A stretch of 64,000 bases of DNA, from assembly GCA_032622095.1 (NCBI GenBank), contig CP136063.1, positions 65,301,897 through 65,365,896 of the forward strand, given 5' to 3'. This document shows positions 10,681-22,697 of the stretch, one piece after another. The position numbers and the translations under genes were made by a program. The number at the start of each line of letters is the position of its first letter. Position 1 is the stretch's first letter. The DNA is from Siphonodentalium dalli (lineage: Eukaryota > Mollusca > Scaphopoda > Gadilida > Siphonodentaliidae). Under the pieces are notes generated by a model. It saw nothing but the letters and a program-made list of their open reading frames with translations. It was not told the origin of the DNA and did not search any database.

Positions 10681-10749
10681 GTAAAATTGATTTCGTCTCT
10701 AGACACATTTAGCTTCCTGACGTAGTTCAGACAATGTTTTCCTTGGAAT

Positions 10750-10850
10750 GATACGGTCGACTTGCTTCTGATTTTCGGTTATGTTAGTATAATGATACGG
10801 TCGATTTGCTTCTGATTTTCGGTTATGTTAGTAGAATGCTACATTACCCC
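10750..10850. repeat. 44-bp minisatellite, about 2 copies
   Basis: The unit contains GAATGATACGGTCGA, TTGCTTCTGATTTTC and GGTTATGTTAGTA. The homologous locus has 5-6 copies at 21722-21975 and about 24 at 26743-27818. Confidence 0.85.
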
Positions 10851-11465
10851 TGATGACATAGTGCCAGAGTAGTAACGGTACTATTTTGTACGTACACGAA
10901 CAAGTGCATAATATGTCTTTAAATAATAAAAACATCATAGAATTCTGATTAGTCCAGCCTTGGATATAATAAGCAACACATTTCAGAACCTTTATGTATC
11001 AGAGAAATTGCACAAATGTATATTTCCATAAGTTAGAAATTCTTTTTTTTTAAATCGATTTAAATAAAAAAATCTTGATTTAAATAAAATAAATCTATTT
11101 TTGTTATTTTTTTTTTTTTTAAATTCAAAAAATCACCAACCATGATTTAAAAACGCGGCGATAAATCACCAGCACGTGTGCAATATTAATAGACCATAAG
11201 ATAGGGCATGACCATAAATAAATAGACAGCTACTCCGCTGCTAATTGGCCCATTCTAGCCCACGCCCAAGCAAATCCTGCGTGTTCAGTAATTAGTAAAC
11301 ACGTTTTGTCGTGAAATGGCATGATTAGGTTTGACGCTTGGAGATAGTGAGAGTAAGATGACAGCTTGGGGGCGTCAATACGCGAGCTGTGTGACAAGCT
11401 GCTAGATTTCACTGAACGAAATTCTCAACAATAAACAAGTCGTCTGACATTTACATAATAATGTA
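10851..11465. repeat. conserved upstream module of unit B
   Basis: It contains an A+T-rich stretch (11038-11140) with repeated AAATCGATTTAAAT-like motifs, then sequence conserved at 22150-22600 and 28020-28440. A 60-codon minus-strand ORF (11230-11412) is kept in one other copy, but nothing in it is recognisable. It is more likely upstream regulatory DNA of the zinc-finger unit. Confidence 0.45.
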
Positions 11466-11472
11466 CCCACGA

Positions 11473-11480
11473 TATAAATA
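11473..11480 (+). promoter_or_regulatory. TATA box of zinc-finger unit B
   Basis: TATAAATA lies about 30 bp upstream of a likely start region near 11503-11512 and about 110 bp upstream of a GTAAGT donor. The arrangement is kept upstream of C (TATATATAG near 28452) and in an orphan copy near 22600. Promoter activity is inferred. Confidence 0.5.
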
Positions 11481-11504
11481 GATGTAGAGTTTCGTGTTTA
11501 TTCT

Positions 11505-11584
11505 GGGAGCAGTCTGATGTTTCACAAACAGTCCTTGGGGAATTTGTTCAACTTGATTTTCCATTATTGTGGCGCGTGATTAAT
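11505..11584 (+). other. predicted non-coding first exon of zinc-finger gene B
   Basis: The segment runs from the likely start to AAT|GTAAGT, a consensus splice donor at 11585-11590. The partner acceptor TCTATTTTCAG is at 13040-13041. The exon has no ATG-initiated frame joining the zinc-finger ORF. The 5' end is approximate. Confidence 0.45.
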
Positions 11585-13041
11585 GTAAGTTTATTCCGAT
11601 ACGTTTTTGCTTGTGTATGTTATGCATGATCCACACCGTTGTCAAAGTTCAACAGTTGTAAATGTTTGGTAGTGTAATCAGTATGAAGTTGGGAATTCGT
11701 TGTTTCAGACCAACTGTCGCATATTTTCAGACTTTTTGCACACAATATTTACCATCAGTTTTTTTTAAATATTCCAACCGTAGAAGTTGATGGCTTGAGA
11801 ATTTCTAACCAGTTGGACACTTCCAACCCAAACAATGGTGCGAATTAATGTTCCACATACGTGGGGGTTTAGCCTGATTCAATGCAGGGGCGGGGTAGTC
11901 CTATTTTGTATTTGTACATGTATTGTATGTGTAAAGATTACACATTTTGAAGCATATTTAATAAAGAATTATAGGTGCTAAAGTATTGTATTTATAATCA
12001 AATAATATGCACACTGCAGAGTATTTCAAATTACGTTTTGATTACATTACTAAAGTATTTTAGATTACTTGTTTAATTCAGACGAAACCTATCTTGCAAT
12101 ATAAGCTGTGGCTAAAATCGATATAGGTTGCATTGCTAATGGCAAAGAAAAACATGAACAAATGGCTCCATCAATAGATAAATACCAAGGAGTTAACCTA
12201 CGTATGAGTTTCAAGGGGTAGATCAGCACGATTTTTTTAGAAAGGCCCAAGTTTGTTTTTATTACCTTGCTCTTTTGAGCCCTCGAGAAATTCATTCCAT
12301 ATGCTACATACCAACCAAAAGAATAAATGACATGGGTGTGAAATTGTTAGTTCTGGATTGCACTTAGTATGAATTATTACACCGAAAGTCGTTATATTGA
12401 TGTTTTTTTTACGATTCAGTAATAAAATTATGTGGTTCTATCAGATTAGGACCCAATAACTGTACAACTGGAACCGATTTTTTAGGTGTCATGGTGACAT
12501 TCCGATTAATGTTGTCCATTCCTCTCATATTACCTGGACACGAAGAACGTGATAATAATGAGAGTTCCATGCGATGACGAAAACCGCGAATTTCATGTTT
12601 GTGGCTGTTCGATTTCGATTGTCTCGGTTCTATTCCAATGTAATCGGTTCTTATCTGCACCGTATTGAGTACATTCTAGTGAGTTCCACTGCCTTGTGTT
12701 ACATTCAACTGCACACTAATGAACCTAATAGTCGGGAAGTTCTGGCGGTTTAAGTTATTTAATGTATTTGATACCAAACTTTTTATGTGCCATAATTGTC
12801 AGGAAGACAGGGCTGACGCAAAAATCAGATGCTTATTTTCCGAAATTACAACAAGCGACCAGGGCCCCTACTAAAAGTCACTTTAAATGAACTTTAGAGT
12901 ACCAGCATGAACTTTGCTGTGATTGAACACGGATACTACACTGACCATAAAACAGCCTAAGAAATGATTTTGCAGCCTTTTCATATAAGTAGGGATATTT
13001 TGACCTATGCTAGATCTCCAGTAATTTCTTTCTATTTTCAG
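11585..13041 (+). other. predicted 5' intron of zinc-finger gene B
   Basis: GT at 11585 and AG at 13040-13041 bound about 1.46 kb. The sequence from about 11850 matches positions 1-1193 and 28880-30059. No transposon is seen inside, and the ORFs there are not conserved. Confidence 0.45.
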
Positions 13042-13260
13042 GCGCACATCATTACAGTCAGAGTCACTTTCAATCAAGTCAGGCTGATCCAGATAAGCGA
13101 AATTTGCACACACTAAACAACGGGAGGAAACTCTGTGTGGTATTTCATTGGAGAATAGACGATACAATCCGATACAACTCGAACGTGAAGGAGTTGCTTC
13201 AACATATGCCTACAATTAACTACGCTAGCCACACGGTATACTATTCTGAAATAGCATACA

Positions 13261-14406
13261 ATGTCCGCCCATACCGTTAACAGACACCATCAATGTGATT
13301 TATGTCTTCGGGGGTTCGCTAGTTCTGGTAATCTGAAAAGACACATGGTCACCGCTCACACAAAAGCGCAGCGCTATCAGTGTGATATATGTCTTAAGAA
13401 ATTCAGCCTGTCTCCTAGTCTGAAAAAACACACGAGGACCCATACAGGAGAGAGAGGCTATCAGTGTAATGTGTGTCTTAAGAAATTCGCGGATTTGTCC
13501 AATATGAAATCACACATACGGATCCACACAGGGGAGAAACCTTTTGCATGTGATGTGTGTGGAAAGACCTTCGGTGATCAGAGCTCCAGTATCAGACATA
13601 AACGAATACACGAAAGTGGGAGAAAACGGCGCCACAATTGCACGGAGTGTGACCAATCATTCATACGTGCATATAATCTGACCAGACACATCAAGACAGT
13701 GCATTCTAGTATCAGTCCATACGTGTGTGGAGAATGCAATAAGTCCTTCAAATACGTTGGCCAACTGACTCGACACAAAAGGACCCATACGGGAAATTTC
13801 CCAGTTAAATGTGATATTTGCCAAAAGGGATTCCATGATCGGCGTGAATTGACGACACACGTGATGATGCACACAGGTGAGACGCCGCTTAATTGTGATA
13901 TTTGTGAGAAAGGGTTCAGATCACAGAGATTTCTAACATGTCACATGAGGACCCATTCAGGGATTCGACCTTATCAGTGCACAGAGTGTGACAAGTCATT
14001 TGCTCAGTCTGGCGGACTGTTCCGACACGCGAGGATTCACAAGGGAGATCGCCCATTTAAATGTGATATTTGTGAGAAAGGATTCACCGAAAGTAGTAAT
14101 CTAAAAATACACACGAGAACCCATACAGGAGAGACGCCGTTCACGTGTGATATTTGTTGCAAAGGATTCGCTCAGCAGAGTGGGCTGACTGGACACATAA
14201 GAACACACAGTGGAGTCAAACCATATAAATGTCAGCAATGTAGTAAATCATGTGCAACCTCCAGCGCACTGACTGACCACATTCGGAGGTTCCACACGGG
14301 CGAGAGACCTTATAAATGCTCTGAATGTGACAAGAGATTTGTTTCTTCGGGTGAGCTAACTGTCCACACCAGGAGAAATCACACGAGCGATAGACCTCAT
14401 AAATGA
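13261..14406 (+). CDS. C2H2 zinc-finger protein, paralog B (13 fingers)
   Basis: This 381-aa protein has 13 C2H2 fingers from about residue 12 to 375 with intact Cys and His ligands, including finger 12, which is broken in A. Linkers are TGE(K/R)P, TGETP or SGIRP. The start is the ATG homologous to A's, after the same in-frame TAG. The ORF ends with TGA at 14404-14406, exactly where the first Cys of the next finger should be (HK-stop-YECDKRF). Two more fingers follow in the same frame. Paralog C has the same nonsense codon. Compared with A, many substitutions fall at helix positions -1, 2, 3 and 6, which contact DNA. It is probably nuclear and DNA-binding and is the best-preserved copy of the three. 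Confidence 0.87.
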   Translation: MSAHTVNRHHQCDLCLRGFASSGNLKRHMVTAHTKAQRYQCDICLKKFSLSPSLKKHTRTHTGERGYQCNVCLKKFADLSNMKSHIRIHTGEKPFACDVCGKTFGDQSSSIRHKRIHESGRKRRHNCTECDQSFIRAYNLTRHIKTVHSSISPYVCGECNKSFKYVGQLTRHKRTHTGNFPVKCDICQKGFHDRRELTTHVMMHTGETPLNCDICEKGFRSQRFLTCHMRTHSGIRPYQCTECDKSFAQSGGLFRHARIHKGDRPFKCDICEKGFTESSNLKIHTRTHTGETPFTCDICCKGFAQQSGLTGHIRTHSGVKPYKCQQCSKSCATSSALTDHIRRFHTGERPYKCSECDKRFVSSGELTVHTRRNHTSDRPHK

Positions 14407-14607
14407 TATGAATGTGACAAGAGGTTCGTTTCTTCGAATGAGCTAACTGGCCACACCAGGAGAAATCACACATGGGAGAAACCTTATAGCTGCAGCGTGT
14501 GTGACAAGCGATTTGTTTCTTCGAGTGCGCTAAATGACCACATCCGGAGAGTTCACGCGGGCGAGAGACCACACCGGAGATACATCTTACAGTTGCACCG
14601 CATGTGA
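14407..14607 (+). pseudogene. two fingers beyond the stop of zinc-finger gene B
   Basis: In frame after the TGA are [19 protein letters not shown], missing only its first Cys, and [17 protein letters not shown], ending GERPHRR and a TGA at 14605-14607. The region is free of other stops, so readthrough or a recent nonsense mutation would both fit. Nothing in the sequence specifically supports readthrough. Confidence 0.65.
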
Positions 14608-15129
14608 CGAGCGATTTTTTCTATTCTTCGGCTTTAAAAGAACACACGAAAAGACACCATACTGCATATAATCTACATTCGTGTTGGGCTAATATTAGTA
14701 AATGTTAACCCGAAATTAAAATGTTTGTTTTCTTTGTTATCAAAAGAAATTGTCTTAAAACAACCCAAATATATTGACATGGTGCCAATTACGGGCGTGT
14801 CTAAAATCACCGGGACCAACCCGAACCAGCTCGGATCCGGATCAGCCCCATGGCTGGTCGGTTCAGTTGTTTCTATTGCAGTATTGGGAACATAATGGGT
14901 GCAGCTGGACTATTTTACGACGAAACCAGGCAAGATTGAGACCATTTTGAAACATTTGCCCTATGACGACTAAATGGAGGTTTGTTGACAACAACAAACT
15001 TGCATGCAAAACCTTTCAACAAACCACTCTAAATAGTGTTGTTTTTTTGTAGTTCAAACAACTAATGGTGCTTGTCTGTTGATCCAGTTTTCCGCAATAT
15101 TTGTGTGCTAATTTACTCACCGATCGGAT
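14608..15129. repeat. decayed finger and 3' flank of unit B
   Basis: It begins with a frameshifted finger remnant (CTACDERF in another frame) and continues as the conserved 3' flank module up to the TTAA at 15130-15133. Confidence 0.55.
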
Positions 15130-15133
15130 TTAA

Positions 15134-15628
15134 AGATGGATTATCTCTTTAAATAACAAACTAGACAAAATATGAAATGAAGAGCCCTGTCCGGAAAGGC
15201 TTCTATCAACTAATAATGATTTTATTTCGAATATGTTATTGGGACCGTTTATTTGTCTATTTTTAGAATAGATCATTCGGGTGATACCATATAGGGATAT
15301 AGAGCATTATGAACTTCATATGGCTACAGACCGACGTCAAATATCCCAGATTGATTGGATGTGTGATATTATTCCATAGGTATAAGCGATAAGGAGTATA
15401 ATTATTGTTTATTTGTGACCAAATTACACAATAAAATGTCTGGTCTCTGTTAACAGTAACCACTATTGTTCGTTAACTAAATAACTACACCTTTTTGGAC
15501 CAGAAAATGTTCGAAATAAAATTAATATCAATCGACAGAAGCATTTCCGGACAGTAGTCCTGATTCAGATCTAATATTTTATCCGCCCATTAACTGTATA
15601 ATACATGATACAAAGAGATAATCCACCT
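15134..15628 (+). mobile_element. TTAA MITE, 495 bp, reference copy
   Basis: TTAA sits at 15130-15133 and 15629-15632. The left end is AGATGGATTATCTC and the right end GATAATCCACCT. An internal TTAA lies 35 bp before the right end, so the terminal segment plus TTAA makes the 39-bp unit that is tandemly amplified at the homologous loci (9, 7 and 47 copies). The TTAA target and AGG/AGA termini suggest the Kolobok/T2-like or piggyBac groups; no transposase is present. Confidence 0.8.
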
Positions 15629-15632
15629 TTAA

Positions 15633-16731
15633 TATCTTGTGTTGAGAGCGTTTTGATTGTTTTTATTCTTTTCAGACTAGCGGCGTAAGTGCCCTGGCAC
15701 ACATTAATGTTACCGATAATTCGCCACCTTCAGCCCGGGAGGTCGATCATCATATCGTGCTTCGTATTTTTATATTTCTTCAATTAGGTGTCAATCAATA
15801 TGTCCCTAAGAGTATATAATTTCACCAAATCATATTTAGTTCTACTGACAGCTGTAAAATTTCAGTATGAAGGTTGGAGCTGTTTTCCTCCATCTATGCG
15901 CAATGATATGTGTGGCTCGTTGAATATCGATGATACAGTTAAATGATCGAGAACACACGTCGCTTAGATTTATAAATGAACCGAAGAGGTATCATTCTAT
16001 ATGGTAACCTTATAGATCAGACGTTATTTCACCTTATTTTTCACTGCGAATATTCGTATATTTGATGTCGCCTTTTTCACAACAGGGGAGATAATTTCAA
16101 AATGGCCACTTACTGTCACAAGCTTGCCTGCTTTCGTGGTAAAATTGATTTCGTGTCTGGTTGAACCCACTATGTTCCCAATAGATATAACTGAACCCAC
16201 CAGCCAGCTATGTACTTAGAGTTCATGATTGTTGGGTCTATTGATCAACATGGGTAGGGCATATTCTCAACTTTTCATGGGGAGATTTGCATTTAATCCA
16301 CATTAAAAATGTTTCATTTTACCTCCCCCTTAATGGGACACTTCTTTGTTCTATAAATATAACTTTTAGATAGAGGCCTACAGTGGGGTGCTCAGAACAC
16401 ATGCGAGCTGCAAAAATGTCTTCTCGGATTGATTGTATCTAATGTGATATCAAGTGCGAATCAAGTAGATAAGACATAGAGTGTACCATATATACTTATT
16501 TGCAATGATTAGAGAATAACTCAGTGAAATTAAAAAAAAAAAAAAGACGCTCGTTAATATCAGAGGCCATTATGGAACGGCACAGAGTTATTTTATACGA
16601 AAACAAAAAATTTCAAATAAAATGGTTATTCGTTGATAGACGCGTTTCCTGACAGGGGTCTTCGATTCGTATTTATTATTTCATACCTAGTAAACTATAA
16701 TGATCATGTTGCGGAAGATGTAATCCGCCTT
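15633..16731. repeat. spacer and start of segmental duplication P
   Basis: The spacer holds a single 35-bp minisatellite unit near 15805. From about 16020 it matches 35430 onward, the paralogous block after unit C. No gene is seen. Confidence 0.55.
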
Positions 16732-16735
16732 TTAA

Positions 16736-17703
16736 CCCTTTACCCAACAGAACGGCCATGTGCCAATGCATTCTCTGATATATGCGAGTCGACCATAGGT
16801 CGCCTCGCATATATAAGAGAATGCATTGGCTTAACACATATTAAAAATGATAAAATTGTCAAAGAATGTAGAAAAATATTATAAAAATTGTAAAAAAATG
16901 TAAGAACAAATTAGAAACTTGTTAAAGAATGTAAGAAAAAATGGTAAAAAGTATTTTTTAGGCCAATGCATTCTCTTAAAGATGGATTATCTCTTTAAAT
17001 AACAAATTTTAAATAGTTGCGTGGGTATAAAATAATAGATATGAACTGAAGACCTATGTCCGGAAAAGCTTCTATCAATTGATATTAATTTTATTTCGAA
17101 TATTAAATCGGGCCCGTTTATGTTACTATTTTTAGAACCGACCATTCGGATGAGACCGTATTGCGATATAGAGCACTGGGCTGTTCCTACGGCTACGCAA
17201 CGAATGTCAAATGTCACAGATTGGTTGTTTGTATTGTTTTGTTCCACAGATATAAGCGATAATGAGTATAATTAACGTTTATTTGTGACAAAATTGCACT
17301 ATATAATTTCTGGTCTCTGTTAACAGTAACCACTATTGTTCGTTAGCTGAACAAACACACCTTTTTAGACCAGAAAATATTCGAAATAAAATTAATATTA
17401 ATCGATAGAAGCATTTCCGGACAGGAGTCTTCGATTCAAATCTAATATTTTATACCCCCGTAACTATATAATACATGTTTACAAAGAGATAATCCACCTT
17501 TAAATATGCGAGGCGACCTATGGTCGACTCGCATATATAAGAGAATGCATTGGCACAGGGCATAACTGTAACCATCACAATGTGGTCAATGAACCGGTTC
17601 CAATGATATCCATATTTGTATGGTGTTATTGAGACAGACCGAAGATATTTTAGGCTGTTGAAGCTTTATTTGGGCGTTTTTGGCCCTTTTTTCGGGTAAA
17701 GGG
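16736..17703. mobile_element. piggyBac-like MITE interrupted by a TTAA MITE
   Basis: TTAA at 16732-16735 and 17704-17707 flank termini CCCTTTACCCAAC and, inverted, CGGGTAAAGGG. The TTAACCC start is typical of piggyBac-type elements. The uninterrupted copy is 37011-37454 (444 bp). The difference is exactly one 520-bp MITE plus a duplicated TTAA. A near-perfect palindrome lies at about 16762-16830. Confidence 0.75.
16980..17499 (+). mobile_element. 520-bp TTAA MITE with a paralogous empty site
   Basis: TTAA at 16976-16979 and 17500-17503 flank it. At 37251-37254 the paralog reads TTCTC-TTAA-ATATGCG with no insert, which fixes both ends and the 4-bp target duplication directly. Confidence 0.92.
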
Positions 17704-17764
17704 TTAAGTTGCGGACAAATGTAACTCTAAACACAAAATGTAAGTTATTCGATAAACTTATTAA

Positions 17765-18824
17765 AGATGGATTATCTCTTTAAATAACACATTTTAAATA
17801 GTTGCGTGGGCATACAATAATAAATATGAAATGATAACCCCTGTCTGGAAACGCTTCTTTCTTTCTATCAACTAATATTGGTTATATTTCGAATATGATA
17901 TTTTAAAATGAGATGATTAAATGGGACACTTAAATGTTCTATTTTTTAGAACAGACCATTCAGGCGATACCATATAGCGATAATCATCATGCTGTTCCCA
18001 TAGCTATGTTCCCGAACGTCAGATGTCCCAGATGATTGTATTATAGTTATAAGCGATACTGGGACTAATTAAAGGTGGATTATCTCATTGTAAACATGTA
18101 TTATATAGTTATCGGGGTATAAAATATTAGATATGAATTGAAGACTCCTGTCCGGAAAAGCTTGTATCGATTAATATTGATTTTAGTGCGAATATTCCGG
18201 GTCTAAAAGCGTGTGGTTGTTTAACTAACGAACAATAGTGGTTACGGTTAACAGCGACCAGAACTTGTATTGTGTAATTTTGTCACAAATAAACGTTAAC
18301 TAGACTCACTGCCGTTTATGACTATGGCATAACAAATACAATCAATTAATCTGGGACATTTGACGTTCGGTACGTAGCTATAGGAACAGCCTGGTGGTCT
18401 CTATCGATATATGTATCACCTGAATGATATGTTCTAAAAATAGACAAATAAAGTGTCCCAATTAATCATCATTTCATAATAAAATATTCTGAATAAAATA
18501 AATATTAGTTGATTGAAGGTTTCTGGAAAGGGGTCATCAATTCATATTTATTATTTTATACCCACGCAATTATTTCAAATTTGTTATTTAAAGAGATAGT
18601 CTTAACATTAGATAACGTTTATTTGTGACAAAAGTATACAATAACATTTCTGGTCTCAGTTAACAGTAACCACTATTGTTTGTTAGCTAAACAATCACAC
18701 CTTTTTTAGACCAGAACATATTCGAAATATAATGAATATTAATCGATAGAAGCATTTCCGGACATGAGTCTTCGATTCATATATAAAACTATATAGCACA
18801 TGTTTACAAAAAGACAGACCATCT
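17765..18824. mobile_element. TTAA MITE with a second, inverted copy nested inside
   Basis: The outer element runs from TTAA 17761-17764 to TTAA 18825-18828. An inner copy in opposite orientation begins at 18073 with AGGTGGATTATCTC after TTAA 18069-18072 and ends near 18601. The same nesting is seen at 37516-38573, so it predates the duplication. Here the inner right junction has about 10 extra bases. Confidence 0.75.
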
Positions 18825-19048
18825 TTAACCTAATTATGTTATATGGTTAGTCAACCGAACTGAATTTTCGTTTACTAATAATAACCCATGTGAACAGCCG
18901 CACCTGGAATTAAGTAAACTAATATGAGAAAGAGTCTAATCATACATCTAGATCCGAGCTAGGCATGCTCCCAATAGTAAATGATGCGATGTTGCAGATT
19001 TTCAAATGTATGAGTAGACTTTTGCTAATAAAATATACAGGTGCACTG

Positions 19049-19551
19049 TAAACACTACGTTGCCAAAATGTCCAGTCCAAACAGCCCATTTTGGCGGCTG
19101 GTTGCTAGCAATACCCGCCGTGGGGCTATCTGTGTTACCATATTTTCCCCTAAGCAATGAACGCTGGCCTTATTATCTCACCATAAATTTTCAGTCGGTA
19201 CTCCCCGGCACAAGTTGACGCCAAAAGTTCCCACAATCGACGCATCTAAATGCTCGAATCAGACATTTGTCACTTGTTGAAAATAAACAACTCAGCTAAG
19301 TCGACCAACTTTACGTTCGTGTTGACATTTTACACAAGGCCATGTGCTCTGAAGAACCACTGGATAATTCATAACCAGTTTGGCCTGTAGTCCATTTTAC
19401 GGATAACCATTTTTGACAAAACAGAGTTCAGTCCCCGCGCTAAATGATGTCTGATTTAAATTATGACATTTTTTTATTGAAGTGTTTTGTCAGTTACAAT
19501 TCATTCTGACTTGATCTAGACAATTTTTAAACGAATATGGACAGTTCTGTT
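19049..19551 (+). mobile_element. left end of a hAT-like element, truncated
   Basis: It starts TAAACACTACGTTGCC after GTGCACTG (19041-19048) and contains the family's long terminal repeat. It matches 38802-39265 and stops at 19551 (ATGGACAGTTCTG), where the paralogous blocks P and Q diverge and the 997-bp tandem repeat begins. Confidence 0.65.
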
Positions 19552-19559
19552 TAAAAAAA

Positions 19560-21660
19560 AATAAAAAAAAAATACTTCAATAGCAATATGAAGCAACAAT
19601 AAGTCAATTTATTTATCTAAACATAATGATACAACATCAGACACAGCCTCAGTCATGAAATTTTACCCGATGGCACCACATACTGTCTGTTTAACAAACT
19701 GCCATGATAGTTTTGTACGACAGTAACTCTAGTGGTGATGCCATCACCCCCCCCCCCCCGACTTGAAGTGGGGCTACGGCCCCCGGTAAGGCTACTGTGT
19801 GCCGGAAAAGCTTAATTGGATCGACTGCCACCTTTTCCCAATGGGAGGGGGGCTAACGCTCAACAAAAATATGGGGATGGCGGTTTTAAACCCCCTGACC
19901 TATAATAGTACCTGATGTCCATGCAAAATTCCCATATTTGTCACTTTCTTTACTATCTACAGGCGAATCCATGCGTTTCTTCTTTAAATCTGTCCAACAT
20001 GTGGTCATTATCATTTGAATTTGAAAATATGGAATTAACAACTTATCATGGCCAGGCGTTAAATCTCGTGAAAAAAATTCTTATATATATGTATATGTGT
20101 GAAACACAGCGTTTCTTATAATATTTTATCAAAATATAGACCTTACTGGAATCAAAAATGGATTATATCGAGCAGTAGTGGGCTTGTTGTCTGATCCTCA
20201 TTTCCATACATTATCTCTTCTATTTATGCATATTTGTATCATCTGTATATTATTATGTTATGTTGGATTTGGAAATAAAAATATGTTTACACTAGTAGTG
20301 GTTTATTTTTCCAATATGAGGCATCCTGAAAATTAGTGTCAATCCTCAAAATGAAGCCAAAAAATTTAGATTTGTTTTTCAATTTTACTAGGTGATGCAT
20401 CTCGTATAACTGAAGTATGCCCTTATATACCGTAATGTTACTAAATTGAAGAGGAAATGTTAATACACATTTTGAGAGGGATATCATATCCAATTAAAAA
20501 ACATTTTCGTGCAGAATTTGGCAATGTATAATAAACATTTACCAAAATTAACAGAAAATTAAAATAAAAAATACTTTAATAGCAATATAAAGCACAATAT
20601 GTCAATTTAAATATCTAAACATAATGATACACATCAGACACAGCCTCAGGCAAGAAATTTTACCCGATGGCACCACATACTGTCTGTTTAACAAACTGCC
20701 ATGATAGTTTTGTACGACAGTAACTCTAGTGGTGATGCCATCACCCCCCCCCCCCGACTTGAAGTGGGGCTACGGCCCCCGGTAAGACTACTGGGTGCCG
20801 GAAAAGCTTAATTGGATCGACTGCCACCTTTTCCCAATGGGAGGGGGGCTAACGCTCAACAAAAATATGGGATTGGGGGGTTTTAAACCCCCTGACCTAT
20901 AATAGTACCTGATGTCCATGCAAAATTCCCATATTTGTCACTTTCTTTACTATCTACAGGCGAATCCATGCGTTTCTTCTTTAAATCTGTCCAACATGTG
21001 GTCATTATCATTTGAATTTGAAAATATGGAATTAACAACTTATCATGGCCAGACGTTAAATCTCGTGAAAAAAATTCTTATATATATGTATATGTGTGAA
21101 ACACAGCGTTTCTTATAATATTTTATCAAAATATAGACCTTACTGGAATCAAAAATGGATTATATCGAGCAGTAGTGGGCTTGTTGTCTGATCCTCATTT
21201 CCATACATTATCTCTTCTATTTATGCATATTTGTATCATCTGTATATTATTATGTTATGTTGGATTTGGAAATAAAAATATGTTTACACTAGTAGTGGTT
21301 TATTTTTCCAATATGAGGCATCCTGAAAATTAGTGTCAATCCTTAAAATGAAGCCAAAAAATTTAGATTTGTTTTTCAATTTTACTAGGTGATGCATCTC
21401 GTATAACTGAAGTATGCCCTTATATACCGTAATGTTACTAAATTGAAGAGGAAATGTTAATACACATTTTGAGAGGGATATCATATCCAATTAAAAACCA
21501 TTTTCGTGCAGAATTTGGCAATGTATAATAAACATTTACCAAAATTAACAGAAAATTAAAATAAAAAATACTTTAATAGCAATATAAAGCACAATATGTC
21601 AATTTAAATATCTAAACATAATGATACACATCAGACACAGCCTCAGGCAAGAAATTTTAC
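19560..21660. repeat. 997-bp tandem duplication, about 2.1 copies
   Basis: Two nearly identical units (about 19566 and 20569 onward) are followed by about 95 bp of a third, which breaks at 21660. Small ORFs recur exactly 997 bp apart. Each unit has a C-run near its start (19747, 20744). No recognisable protein. Near-identity suggests a recent duplication. Confidence 0.85.
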
Positions 21661-21721
21661 GGTGTACTCGCTCCCCGACTCTAGAACACATTTATCTTCC
21701 TGACGTAGTTCAGACAATGTT

Positions 21722-21975
21722 TTCCTTGGTTATGTTAGTAGAATGATACGGTCGACTTGCTTCTGATTTTCGGTTATGTTACTAGAATGATACGGTCGAC
21801 TTGCTTCTGATTTTTCGGTTATGTTAGTAGAATGATACGATCGACTTGCTTCTGATTTTCGGTTATGTTAGTAGAATGATACGGTCGACTTGCTTCTGAT
21901 TTTCGCGGTTATGTTAGTAGAATGATACGGTCGACTTGCTTCTGATTTTCGGTTATGTTAGTAGAATGCTACATT
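21722..21975. repeat. 44-bp minisatellite, 5-6 copies
   Basis: The unit is the same as at 10750 and 26743: repeated GAATGATACGGTCGACTTGC and GATTTTCGGTTATG. Confidence 0.9.
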
Positions 21976-22697
21976 ACCACTGATGACATAGTGCCAAAGT
22001 AGTAACGGTACCACTGTTTACGTACCCGAACAAGTGAATAATATGTCTTTAAATAATAAAACAATCATAGAATTCTGATTAATCCAGCCTGATTAATTAA
22101 GCAACACCTTTCAGAACCTTTATGTATCAGAGAAATTGCACAAATGTATATTTCCATAAGTTAGAAATTCTTTTTTTTTAAATCGATTTAAATAAAAACA
22201 TCTTGATTTAAATAAAATAAATCTATTTTTGTTATCTATTTATTTTTTTAATCAAAAAATCACCAACCATGATTTAAAAACGCGGCGATAAATCACCAGC
22301 ACGTGTTCAATATTAATAGAGCATAAGATAGGGCATGACCATAAATAAATAGACAGCTACTCCGCTGCTAATTGGCACATTCTAGCCCACCCCCTAAGCA
22401 AATCCTGCGTGCTCAGTAATTAGTAAACACGTCTTGTCGTGACATGGTATGATTAGGTTTGACGCTTGGAGATAGTGAGAGTAAGATGACAGCTTGGAGG
22501 CGTCAATACGCGAGCTGTGTGACAAGCTGCTAGATTTCACTGAACGAAATTCTCAACAATAAACAAGTCGTCTGACATGTACATAATAATGTACCCACGA
22601 TATATATAGATATAGAGTTTCGGGTTTATTCTGGAAGCAGTCTGATGTTTCACAACAGTCCTCGGGGAATTTGTTCAACTTGAGTTTCCATTATTGT
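21976..22697 (+). pseudogene. orphan promoter and first-exon copy
   Basis: It matches the module upstream of B and C, including the A+T-rich stretch, a TATA-like motif near 22603 and the exon-1 sequence to CCATTATTGTGG. At 22697 it breaks before the splice donor and joins the zinc-finger 3' flank, so no zinc-finger gene follows. Confidence 0.55.
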
